Shown: one piece after another, positions 10,161 to 18,417 of the stretch | Layout: each line of letters opens with the position of its first letter | Numbering within the stretch: position 1 is the first letter of the stretch | Position numbers and translations under genes: made by a program | Source of the DNA: Rickettsia sp. Oklahoma-10 | GTDB lineage: Bacteria > Pseudomonadota > Alphaproteobacteria > Rickettsiales > Rickettsiaceae | DNA length: 64,000 nucleotides | Reading direction: 5' to 3' | Assembly: GCF_039954865.1 (NCBI RefSeq) | Contig: NZ_CP157197.1 | Span: 823,501-887,500, forward strand | The notes under the pieces: model-generated | What the model was told of the DNA's origin: nothing | Seen by the model: the letters and a program-made list of their open reading frames with translations, nothing else | Databases searched by the model: none

Positions 10161-11156
10161 TTAATTTTGTTTAAAATCATTAAGTTCAAGTAAAAGATAT
10201 TCATTTATCGGTAATGATTCATGAGAAATAATTTTATTTATATTAGAACCTAAGGCTTTAAAAGTTTTGCCTTCAGCAATAACACTGCGTGTTCCAACCG
10301 GTACTTTACCCTGTAAGGCATAAGAAAAAATTAAAGGATATGTAATATCGCCGATTTGCATATCTATTTTTTGTCCTTTTGCTTTTGAGTCATATAATAT
10401 TTTACCGTTTGATAAGCGAGTAATTTTAGCATTAAAACTTACTTTTTCACCACATAATAAAGGAACACGATAAGCTATCTCATCGTCATAAATTTTGACT
10501 GCATTACTTTTAACAAAATTTTGTGGTAATATAGATTTTAATATTATATTAACTTTATAATTATAAGCATTATCGAAGATAATATTATTACTATTATTAA
10601 TGGCGTATTTTGCCGGAATAATTGCTTCGCGTGCTTCTCCTACCATCATACCTATTATTACATTATCTAAGCCAAGCATTATAGGAGCAGAGCCTAAAGT
10701 AAAAGTTCTAGTATCTTCCGATATTAAATTATTATTGATATCCAATATTTGATAAAATACGGTAACTACATGTCCACAAGAAGCGGGACCGATATTGCCG
10801 CTACCAAGAGTATTAATTTTAAACAGCGTTTTTACTAAATCCTTACGTACTTCAATAGTGTAATCATTAGGATTGATAGGTCCATTTAATGGCTGTAAAA
10901 TATTTTCAAAGAATGCTTTCCCTTCTTCGGTTTTAAGAGCATTTATTACTATTTTTGAAACCGTACGTTCAAATAAATTGCCGTTTAATGAAATAGGGGG
11001 TTCATTATTTATACTAGTTTGGTTTTCATTGGTAAATGTATTATTTGAAGCCGATTGCTCTATAGTTATAGGATTATCGTTGTCTGGAGATATTTTTAAT
11101 TTTACTATGTTGTATAGTATTAGAATTACAATTATTAAAGATAAAAATTTTTGCAT
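10161..11156 (-). CDS. FKBP-type peptidyl-prolyl isomerase-like protein, two domains
   Basis: The product has an N-terminal membrane anchor or signal ([15 protein letters not shown]) and two FKBP-like domains. The first (about residues 100-200) includes [30 protein letters not shown] and [10 protein letters not shown]. The second (about 225-310) is more diverged: [16 protein letters not shown], then [13 protein letters not shown]. It is probably a periplasmic chaperone or isomerase. Not all catalytic-pocket aromatics are obvious, so activity is uncertain. An upstream in-frame start at 11204 exists. I prefer ATG 11156, which puts the hydrophobic segment at the N-terminus. Confidence 0.78.
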   Translation of the reverse strand: MQKFLSLIIVILILYNIVKLKISPDNDNPITIEQSASNNTFTNENQTSINNEPPISLNGNLFERTVSKIVINALKTEEGKAFFENILQPLNGPINPNDYTIEVRKDLVKTLFKINTLGSGNIGPASCGHVVTVFYQILDINNNLISEDTRTFTLGSAPIMLGLDNVIIGMMVGEAREAIIPAKYAINNSNNIIFDNAYNYKVNIILKSILPQNFVKSNAVKIYDDEIAYRVPLLCGEKVSFNAKITRLSNGKILYDSKAKGQKIDMQIGDITYPLIFSYALQGKVPVGTRSVIAEGKTFKALGSNINKIISHESLPINEYLLLELNDFKQN

Positions 11157-11303
11157 ATTGCATAATATATATTTTGGTATAACAAAGTTTACTATAACAA
11201 TCAATTACTGAATAATCAAATGAGAATAAAAATAATTTGATTAATGTAAATAATTGATCTAAGATTTAAATGCAGATATTTAATAATGTTAAAATGGTGA
11301 AAA

Positions 11304-11930
11304 GTGCAAAAATTTATATTTTGTTTTTTATGTTTATGGACATTAAACATATTTGCTGTTTCTAAAGCTTACCCTAATAAGCTTAATCATTGTACAATTA
11401 CTAGAAATATCTTTAACGATTATGAACCAAAAGTTTTTGACACTACTAATAATTTATTACGTAAAACAGGAAGATTGTCAAAATTTTACGGTGAAAGAAT
11501 ATTAATTAAAGGAAAAGTATTAGATCAAAATTGTGTACCGGTTGCAGATGCTAAAGTTTATTTATGGCAAGCAGGAAGCGGTGGTAAATATCCTTATGAA
11601 CCTTTAAAAACTAGAGTTGATAAAAGAAGATTTACAAGTGAAGGTAATTCAAGCTTTACCGGTTCCGGTACTGCTACTACTAATAATAAAGGAGAATATT
11701 ACTTCATTAGTATGTTGCCTTATAAATCTTCTCATCATTTAAGAAGTGCAAATATAAGAGTAGAGCATCCTAGTCTTACTACCTTAGATACTCGCTTAGA
11801 TTTATCTAATAAAAATATATGTAATAATGAGTACGGTGAAGTGAATCCAATATTGATTGAACTGCAACAAAATATAGTGTCATATTGTTTTGATTTAGTA
11901 TTACAAGGTACGACCTTTAAAAGGTATTAA
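11304..11930 (+). CDS. Intradiol dioxygenase-like exported protein lacking the iron-binding histidines
   Basis: The 208-residue protein has a signal peptide (about residues 1-20) and the beta-sandwich core of protocatechuate 3,4-dioxygenase-type proteins: [26 protein letters not shown] and [14 protein letters not shown]. In active enzymes the segment after this Tyr holds the two Fe(III)-binding His of an A-H-I-H-F motif. Here it reads RSANIRV at residues 147-153, so both His are replaced (Asn150 and Arg152). A dioxygenase reaction is therefore unlikely, and a binding or structural role is more plausible. The start is GTG, since no ATG fits the frame. Confidence 0.72.
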   Translation: MQKFIFCFLCLWTLNIFAVSKAYPNKLNHCTITRNIFNDYEPKVFDTTNNLLRKTGRLSKFYGERILIKGKVLDQNCVPVADAKVYLWQAGSGGKYPYEPLKTRVDKRRFTSEGNSSFTGSGTATTNNKGEYYFISMLPYKSSHHLRSANIRVEHPSLTTLDTRLDLSNKNICNNEYGEVNPILIELQQNIVSYCFDLVLQGTTFKRY

Positions 11931-11990
11931 TAATGTTATGCTAGTTCCTTGACCAGGTGGGGTGTTATTACATAGATTGAAAACCACAAT

Positions 11991-12167
11991 CTAGGTCATA
12001 CTGTGACCCCTCCATAGTATCCAAAAAATTAAAAAAGACTGATCCTGCATCAAGGCATGGGATGACAGTAGTGTTTCCTTCTGTGGTGCTTCTAAAGGTT
12101 TTTTTATACCGCAACCGCATAATATAACGCATATAAGCGTTAATAAGAATAAATAAAATGTTTTCAT
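11991..12167 (-). CDS. lptM: LptM-like small lipoprotein with element-derived tail
   Basis: This is a 58-codon gene on the minus strand. The N-terminus is a short signal peptide with lipobox ILCGC (lipid-modified Cys near residue 19) followed directly by GIKKPLEAP. That arrangement, Cys-Gly-x-Lys-x-Pro-Leu-x-x-P, is the signature of LptM (YifL), a lipoprotein that helps assemble the LptDE lipopolysaccharide translocon. From about residue 34 the sequence is encoded by a palindromic repeat, so the native C-terminus has been replaced. It is divergent from the TlpA-like gene 15 bases away. Symbol assignment rests on the short motif. Confidence 0.62.
   Translation of the reverse strand: MKTFYLFLLTLICVILCGCGIKKPLEAPQKETLLSSHALMQDQSFLIFWILWRGHSMT
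11995..12068 (-). repeat. Palindromic element overlapping the 3' half of the LptM-like gene
   Basis: It has the family ends GTCATACTGTG and ATGGGATGACAG and the internal motif GTATCCAAAAAATTAAAAA, as at 48361-48441. It supplies about 25 codons and the stop of the small lipoprotein gene at 11991-12167. Confidence 0.75.
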
Positions 12168-12182
12168 TACATAAATTAGTAT

Positions 12183-12851
12183 ATGACCTTAAGAAATTAT
12201 AATAAATATTTTTTATATATTATAGCCTTTTTATTATCTATAACAATTTTTATTCCTAAAATTTATGCTAAGCATCAGGATAAATTAAAATTTTTAAGAG
12301 GTTCAAGTGTTCCTGATAACGTAATTTTTTTTGATGAAGAAAACAATCAATATTCTCTTGATCAGTTTGAAGGAAAGACTATATTATTAGTATTTTGGGC
12401 TACTTGGAGTGCTTCATGCGTTAATGAGATTCCAGCTCTTGATATGTTGCAAAAAGATTTCAGGAATTTACCTTTTGCAGTAATTCCGATTTCAGATGAT
12501 TATCAAGATATAAAGGTTATTAAGGAATATTTTAAAAGTTATAAAATAAGGTATTTACCGATTTACTATGATTATAGAAATCAACTGTTTAAAGCTTTAA
12601 GTATAGTAAGTCGACCTACTAGCATCTTAATAGACCCAAATGGTAAAATAGTAACTAGTTTTGTCGGTAATACGAATTGGTATGATGAGAAGACTAGAGA
12701 AACCATTTTATCATCTATCCCAGGAAATTATCCTGAGCCTAAGAATAGTTATAATGAGCAATCTCTTAATAAACTGTCCAGGCCTTTGCAGCCAATAAAA
12801 AATGATACAATGAAGGAAATTAACATACAAAGTAACAATGAGCAAAATTAA
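12183..12851 (+). CDS. TlpA-like thioredoxin-fold protein with SxxC active site
   Basis: A signal or anchor (about residues 8-28) is followed by an AhpC/TSA-TlpA thioredoxin fold: GKTILLVFWATW, then the active-site position, and the cis-Pro region SRPTSILIDPNGK. In TlpA/ResA proteins the site is WCxxC. Here residues 75-79 read WSASC, so the N-terminal nucleophilic Cys is Ser76 and only Cys79 remains. Classical dithiol exchange is not possible. A peroxidatic, one-Cys or purely structural role is conceivable. A 40-residue polar tail follows the fold. The stop overlaps the sppA start. Confidence 0.82.
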   Translation: MTLRNYNKYFLYIIAFLLSITIFIPKIYAKHQDKLKFLRGSSVPDNVIFFDEENNQYSLDQFEGKTILLVFWATWSASCVNEIPALDMLQKDFRNLPFAVIPISDDYQDIKVIKEYFKSYKIRYLPIYYDYRNQLFKALSIVSRPTSILIDPNGKIVTSFVGNTNWYDEKTRETILSSIPGNYPEPKNSYNEQSLNKLSRPLQPIKNDTMKEINIQSNNEQN

Positions 12852-13765
12852 TGAATGAAGTTAATAAATCAACTATTGCAGGTGCTGAATTTGATCAGAT
12901 AATAACCAAACGGCAGATAAGTAAATTAGATCAACTAGTTGCTTCAGTTTTTGGTGATTCTAAAGATGTGATTGCAGTTTTGCGCCTTAGCGGTGTTATT
13001 GGTAAAGTCAGTACTGTGCAATCAGGGCTTACGTTAGAATCATTAAATGAGCTAATAGAAAAAGCTTTTAAAATAAAGAAGTTAAAAGCATTATGTTTAA
13101 TTATTAATTCTCCTGGTGGTTCTCCAGTACAATCTGAACTTATTGCAAAACGTATTCGTAGCCTTGCTACAGAACATAAAATAAAAATTTATAGTTTTAT
13201 TGAAGATATGGCGGCTTCAGGCGGATATTGGCTTGCTTGTAGCGGTGACCAGATATATGCTTTGTCAAGTTCGGTTATTGGTAGTATTGGAGTAATATCA
13301 AGCGGATTTGGTTTTCATAAAGCAATTAATAAACTTGGGATAGAGCGAAGAGTTTATACTGAAGGAAAAAATAAATCAGTATTGGATCCTTTTCAGCCTA
13401 TTAATCAAGATGACCTTAAAATTATCAAAAATTTGCATAAGCAGGTTTACGAGCATTTCATAGATTATATAAAAACAAGAAGAGCCGGGAAGTTAACTCA
13501 GCAAGATGAAATTTTATTTAACGGCGAATTTTGGGCGGGACAAACAGCTCTTGATTACGGCTTAATTGATGGAATAGGTGATATGTATAGTGTAATGAAA
13601 GAAAAGTTCGGTAATAATATTAAGTTTCAATATTTGTGTGTTAAACAACCTTGGCTTAAAAAGAAACTTGGCATGGGAATGAAGATATTAACTGATAATC
13701 TTGCTAATTCTTTAATTAATGCTATTGAAAATAAAATTATTAACGATAAATTTGATATAAAGTAA
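12851..13765 (+). CDS. sppA: S49 family signal-peptide peptidase/protease (SppA/SohB type)
   Basis: This single-domain, 304-residue serine protease of clan ClpP/crotonase degrades cleaved signal peptides or membrane peptides. The nucleophile region MAASGGYW gives Ser123, and the general base lies in [12 protein letters not shown] (Lys175). The oxyanion segment [11 protein letters not shown] and SSVIGSIGV are also present. There is no strong N-terminal membrane helix, unlike many SppA proteins. Its ATG overlaps the stop of the TlpA-like gene by one base, and the dut gene starts one base after its stop, so the three form an operon. Confidence 0.9.
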   Translation: MNEVNKSTIAGAEFDQIITKRQISKLDQLVASVFGDSKDVIAVLRLSGVIGKVSTVQSGLTLESLNELIEKAFKIKKLKALCLIINSPGGSPVQSELIAKRIRSLATEHKIKIYSFIEDMAASGGYWLACSGDQIYALSSSVIGSIGVISSGFGFHKAINKLGIERRVYTEGKNKSVLDPFQPINQDDLKIIKNLHKQVYEHFIDYIKTRRAGKLTQQDEILFNGEFWAGQTALDYGLIDGIGDMYSVMKEKFGNNIKFQYLCVKQPWLKKKLGMGMKILTDNLANSLINAIENKIINDKFDIK

Positions 13766-13766
13766 T

Positions 13767-14213
13767 ATGACTATAACACAATTTAAAATTCAGAAACTAG
13801 AAAATTTTTTTGGTGGTTTACCGGAATATGCTACAGAGCGTAGTGCAGGGATGGATTTAATAGCCGCAAATGCGCAACCTATAATTATAAAGATCGGCGA
13901 AATACAACTAATCCCGACTGGTATTGCTATAGCATTACCTGATTCGTTTGAAGCACAGATAAGACCTCGTTCGGGTCTTGCTGTTAAACACGGTATTACG
14001 GTTGCTAATTCACCGGGTACTATTGATGCCGATTATCGAGGCGAAATAAAAGTTATTCTTATTAATCTTGGTAAAGAAGATTTTATTATAGAAAAAGGCA
14101 TGCGAATTGCTCAAATGATAATCTCCAAGTACGAACGTATATTATGGGAAGAAAGTATTACACTTGATGAAACAGTACGTGGTAGCAGCGGCTTCGGCTC
14201 TACAGGTGTTTAG
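13767..14213 (+). CDS. dut: Deoxyuridine 5'-triphosphate nucleotidohydrolase
   Basis: This trimeric dUTPase converts dUTP to dUMP plus pyrophosphate, keeping uracil out of DNA. All five motifs are visible: [25 protein letters not shown] with the catalytic Asp, GMRIAQMI, and the C-terminal Gly-rich [10 protein letters not shown]. The length of 148 residues is typical. It starts immediately after the sppA stop. Confidence 0.97.
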   Translation: MTITQFKIQKLENFFGGLPEYATERSAGMDLIAANAQPIIIKIGEIQLIPTGIAIALPDSFEAQIRPRSGLAVKHGITVANSPGTIDADYRGEIKVILINLGKEDFIIEKGMRIAQMIISKYERILWEESITLDETVRGSSGFGSTGV

Positions 14214-14225
14214 TTAGCTCTTATA

Positions 14226-14357
14226 TCATTCCCGCAGAGGCAGGAATCCAGAATAAATAAATATTAAATATTCTAATATAGTACCTATTTGACAAAATAA
14301 CCATATAAAAACTTATTTTACATGTTTTGCTGGATTTCTGCTTCTGTAGGAATGACA
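14226..14357 (+). repeat. Palindromic element with tcattcccgc ends (about 130 bases)
   Basis: The left end TCATTCCCGCAGAGGCAGGAATCCAG is complemented by the right end CTGGATTTCTGCTTCTGTAGGAATGA. The middle contains CATATAAAAACTT. The element at 63608-63734 shares ends, length and that middle motif, so the two are members of one family. It lies between dut and slt and could terminate dut transcription. Confidence 0.75.
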
Positions 14358-14385
14358 TAAAAACTATGAATAAGCTTATATATTT

Positions 14386-16341
14386 ATGAAAATAAAATTA
14401 TTAATTGCTATATGTTTATTAGCAGTTTTAAAGGTAAATGCTAATTTTGATCCTGTAGATAATATCAAACAAATCTTTACCTATATTGATCAAAAAAGTT
14501 GGTTGCAAGCTGAGGATTTAGCTTTAAAGGTCAATAGTAAAGTTTTAACAAAAATTGTGCTCTCGCAAAAATTATTGGACAATAAATATTCAGATAATAG
14601 TTTTGAACAGGTAATAAAGTTTTTACTTGATAATCCGGATTGGCCTCAAAGTAAGTTGCTTGAAGAAAGGGCAGAAGAATATTTAAATAATAGTACAAAT
14701 AAAAAAGTAATTTTTGATTGGTTTAGTAAACATCTGCCTCGTACCGGTAAAGGTTATAAATTTTATGCAATTGCTGCAAGTAGTTTAATCAAAGATCAGA
14801 AAATATTATTACCTATTATTAAGGAAGTTTGGGTATATGCCAATTTTACTCCTGAGGAAGAAAATGCATATTATAATAAGTGGCATAAATATTTAACTGC
14901 AAGTGATCATTTAGAGCGAATAGAAGAACATTTATGGAAAAATGATATTAGGTCTGCTGAGCAATCTCTAAAATATGTAGATCAAGGCTATCGTAATTCT
15001 TTTAAAGCACAAATTGCGATTATAAATAAATCACCAAATGCTGAAAAATTTTTTAGAAGTGTTCCTGAAAAATACTATACTTCCGGTTTATTATATCGTT
15101 ATTTAGATTCTAAAAAAACGCAAAAGCCGACTAAGGAAGTTATTACTTTATTTAAGAAAGCCAAAAATAATCGTAAACATTTTGCTAAATGGTGCCGCAT
15201 TCAATCTTATTATGCTCGTAAATTTATCGATTATAAAGATTTTGCAAGTAGTTATAAAATGGCGATACTTCCTTTTGCTACTTGTCCTGAAACCGTAAGA
15301 GAGCAGGAGTGGCTTGCCGGCTGGCTTTCTTTAAGTTTTTTAAAAAAGTCTGATCAAGCATTAGTACATTTTAATAAGTTTATTAAAGTTGTTAAGACTC
15401 CGATTAGTTTGGCACGTGGGTTTTATTGGCTCGGTCGCACTTATGAAGCAAAATGTGATAAGCAAATGGCTAGAAAATTTTATGAGCAAGCAGCAAAATA
15501 TTCTTTTACCTTTTACGGGCAGGTAGCAAATATTGAATTAAATAGGACAAAGTTAGTGTTGCCTTCTATTCCTGTAATAACTTCTGAAGAAAGGGAAACT
15601 ATAGAAAATAAAGAGATTATTAAAGCAATAAGGTTACTGGTTAAATATAATAAACACTACTTAGCCATGATATATTCCAAGTCAGCGATTAAGAATACTA
15701 AAAATCCTGCAGAAATTCAAATAATTGCAAATATTATTAAAGTAAATAATAATATTAATTATATGGTTGAGGTGGCAAAAATTGCTGCACAAAATCATGC
15801 TTTTATTCCGGATTGTGCTTTTCCAACTCCATATAATCTAGCAGGGTTACCTATTCCACCTCATTTAACTTATGGAATAATTAGACAGGAATCGGTTTTT
15901 GATCATAAAGCAGTAAGTTATACAAATGCTATGGGTCTCATGCAACTTATTAAAGGTACTGCTTGTGATACTGCAAAATCCATAAATGTTAAATGTAATA
16001 TAGCTGATTTAACTAGAAACCCGGTATATAATATTAAACTTGGCTCGTATCATTTCAAAAAATTATTAGATGATCATAAAGGTTCTTATATTCTATCTAT
16101 TGCTTCTTATAATGCTGGAAGTCATAATGTAATAAAATGGATAGGTAGGTTCGGTGATCCAAGGGACATAAAGGATACAAGAAAAGTTATTGACTGGATA
16201 GAACTTATACCTTATAGAGAAACAAGAGATTATGTTCAAAGAGTACTTGAAAATGTCCAAATTTACCGCACAATCTTGAATAAAAATAATAATTTTTATT
16301 TTAAACGTGACTTACATGCTTGCTGTGTATCAAAAAGTTGA
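14386..16341 (+). CDS. slt: Soluble lytic murein transglycosylase
   Basis: The 651-residue product has a signal peptide (about residues 1-19) and a long superhelical domain of TPR-like repeats. Its C-terminal GH23 lysozyme-like domain cleaves the MurNAc-GlcNAc bond with 1,6-anhydro formation. The catalytic Glu502 lies in GIIRQESVFD, followed by NAMGLMQL and later IASYNAG, the three conserved SLT motifs. Products would be anhydro-muropeptides, the substrates of the AmpG permease encoded in this window. The gene stands alone, with a palindromic element upstream and decayed DNA downstream. Confidence 0.93.
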   Translation: MKIKLLIAICLLAVLKVNANFDPVDNIKQIFTYIDQKSWLQAEDLALKVNSKVLTKIVLSQKLLDNKYSDNSFEQVIKFLLDNPDWPQSKLLEERAEEYLNNSTNKKVIFDWFSKHLPRTGKGYKFYAIAASSLIKDQKILLPIIKEVWVYANFTPEEENAYYNKWHKYLTASDHLERIEEHLWKNDIRSAEQSLKYVDQGYRNSFKAQIAIINKSPNAEKFFRSVPEKYYTSGLLYRYLDSKKTQKPTKEVITLFKKAKNNRKHFAKWCRIQSYYARKFIDYKDFASSYKMAILPFATCPETVREQEWLAGWLSLSFLKKSDQALVHFNKFIKVVKTPISLARGFYWLGRTYEAKCDKQMARKFYEQAAKYSFTFYGQVANIELNRTKLVLPSIPVITSEERETIENKEIIKAIRLLVKYNKHYLAMIYSKSAIKNTKNPAEIQIIANIIKVNNNINYMVEVAKIAAQNHAFIPDCAFPTPYNLAGLPIPPHLTYGIIRQESVFDHKAVSYTNAMGLMQLIKGTACDTAKSINVKCNIADLTRNPVYNIKLGSYHFKKLLDDHKGSYILSIASYNAGSHNVIKWIGRFGDPRDIKDTRKVIDWIELIPYRETRDYVQRVLENVQIYRTILNKNNNFYFKRDLHACCVSKS

Positions 16342-17130
16342 TTTTTATATTTTGACATATGATAATATAATATGATAGGAAGTAGTTGCAAATATCAATA
16401 AAGAAGCTACAAGTAACACAGCCAAATATGAAGACTTAAGTATTTAACTGGAATTCTAGTACTAAAGATGCAATTGAGTCTAATATTAAGACTAATAATA
16501 TTACTCGCACACAAGTCAAGAAGAATTAGTAAAAACGGCTTTAGTAGAAGTGAAACGTATTATTAAAGTACATGATATAACTACTGAATTTAAAAATTAT
16601 TTCTCAAAATTAAATTTGGATTCTGTAGCATCGTTTATAAATACTGCTAGTACACTAGGTATTAATCTTAAGGATATGGGGCACTATTCTGCAAAAATGG
16701 GGAAATATTCTAATGAAAGAGTTGGTAGAAAAATATGATACAAATCCACATGTCTCTTGTGAGAATAAAATAGAACTAAATGTACAAGTACAAGATGCAG
16801 ATAAATGAAAGATACCCTGAGTAAAGAAAATTCTGATTCTGTGTCGGATATAGAAGTTATATCAACACCACTAGAATCTGAAGTGACACTTACTTAATGG
16901 TGAAAAGTATAATGTTGGAGACTTTATAAAACTATTGAAAGCACAAGAATTTGAAGCATTGGAATTTTATCAAGGGTTGTTGCTTACAGAATTTAAATAT
17001 CCAATACAAAAAGAATTAGAGTTAGTATTAGCACAGATGTTGTGTAAAAAACACGTAGGTTTCAAATTTGCAAAAGAAATTGCGCAAAAAGCAAATGCAA
17101 TAATGCTTGGTTTTGAAACAAGAATATAAC
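16342..17130 (+). pseudogene. Decayed plus-strand coding fragments, family unknown
   Basis: Between slt and the L,D-carboxypeptidase lie short open stretches separated by stops. One is about 16550-16738 (contains HDITTEFKNYFSKLNLDS). A second runs from about 16808 to 16898 (contains SDIEVISTPLESEV). A third is about 16935-17129 (contains EALEFYQGLLLTEF). They sit in the same order and strand, so they look like remnants of one gene. I cannot name the family. The remainder up to 17422 shows only a palindromic-element tail near 17364-17380. Confidence 0.4.
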
Positions 17131-17422
17131 TCTTTGTAAAAACTTATAGTGATACACAAATTCATTAAGAAGAAATGGCAATTTCTAAAGTTTCATATTT
17201 ATTTGATTGTGATTATAACGGCTAATCAATTTTTATTCACGTGACTTAATCATGGGATTCAGTGATAAAATTATTAGTATGATAAGTTACTTTTTTAGAT
17301 ACTTTAGAGGGTACTTGGTATGAGACACTGAGTATACTTTACGATCTATTTAACAAAGTCCTTCTGTAGAGGAATGACATAAGAAAAAGAATAATACCCA
17401 CAAATACATATCAATTATATTT

Positions 17423-18373
17423 ATGATTCTTAAAAATTTATCTTTACTAATAATATTATTATTTTCAATTTCAGCTTTTTCTGCTGCTAATAGTCTACAA
17501 AATATCCCTATTACCATTGTTGCTACTGCTTCGGGGGCTGATAGTAAAACCTTGTCAAATTTACAAAATATTCATGGACTAAATTTACAGATTTCCTCTA
17601 AATGTTTTGCTAAAAGTAAGTTACCGTTTCTTGCAAGTAGTGATGAGATACGATTTAATTGTTTACAAGATGCATTATTTGATGATTCCAATTATATAGT
17701 ATGGAGTTTACGCGGAGGTTATGGCTCGGCTAGATTAATTCCATATTTACAAAAACTCTCAAAGCCTCTTAAAGAAAAGTTCTTTATAGGTTATAGTGAT
17801 ATAACGGTTCTACATCTTTTTTTATCACAAGAATGGGGATGGAAAACTATTCATGGCAGTAATATAGCTGATTTATTAAAACCTGATAAAGATCAAAGCA
17901 ATTTTACCAAGCTTGCTGAAATATTGAAAGGTAAAGTCAAGCAGGTTACTATAAATAATTTAGTGCCTCTTAACGATATAGCAAAATCAAGTGATCTTGT
18001 TAACGGCAAACTAACAGGTGGTAACTTAACTATGCTGCAAACTAGTATAGGTACAAATTGGCAGATAAACACTAAGGGAAAAATTCTTTTCTTAGAAGAT
18101 GTAAATATAGTTGCTTTTAGATTAGATCGTGCGCTTGTGCACTTAAAGCAAGTAGGGTTGCTTGAGGGTGTGAAGGCCATAATATTTGGTTCATTTGATC
18201 AAGATTCTGAAGGCACAATGTTAGTGCTTAGTAATTTTGCAGATAGTTTAAATATTCCAGTATTTAAAACAAATAGATTCGGGCATGCAAAAATTAACGA
18301 TCCGATTATTTATAATACAGATAGTAAGATTATTAAAAATAAAGGATTTAAGTTAGTGATGGGGTTGTATTAG
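17423..18373 (+). CDS. Exported L,D-carboxypeptidase (S66/LdcA-MccF family)
   Basis: S66 peptidases remove the terminal D-Ala from tetrapeptide muropeptides or cleave related amides. The Ser-Glu-His triad is visible: Ser125 in FIGYSDIT, Glu225 in LFLEDV and His288 in FGHAKINDP. LRGGYGSARL and GGNLTMLQTSIG are further family features. Unusually for cytoplasmic LdcA, the protein begins with a hydrophobic signal-like segment (LSLLIILLFSISAFSA), suggesting a periplasmic site. It is convergent with addB. Confidence 0.88.
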   Translation: MILKNLSLLIILLFSISAFSAANSLQNIPITIVATASGADSKTLSNLQNIHGLNLQISSKCFAKSKLPFLASSDEIRFNCLQDALFDDSNYIVWSLRGGYGSARLIPYLQKLSKPLKEKFFIGYSDITVLHLFLSQEWGWKTIHGSNIADLLKPDKDQSNFTKLAEILKGKVKQVTINNLVPLNDIAKSSDLVNGKLTGGNLTMLQTSIGTNWQINTKGKILFLEDVNIVAFRLDRALVHLKQVGLLEGVKAIIFGSFDQDSEGTMLVLSNFADSLNIPVFKTNRFGHAKINDPIIYNTDSKIIKNKGFKLVMGLY

Positions 18374-18387
18374 TAGATCTTGCTTGT

Positions 18388-18417
18388 CATAACGCAATTA
18401 AGTTGCGGTATGACATC
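18388..18417. repeat. Palindromic hairpin at the convergent end of the carboxypeptidase gene and addB
   Basis: GTCATAACGCAA and TTGCGGTATGAC form an inverted repeat with a short loop. It is a shortened member of the GTCATACCG family. The last eight codons and stop of addB are read from it. It may act as a terminator for both genes. Confidence 0.6.
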
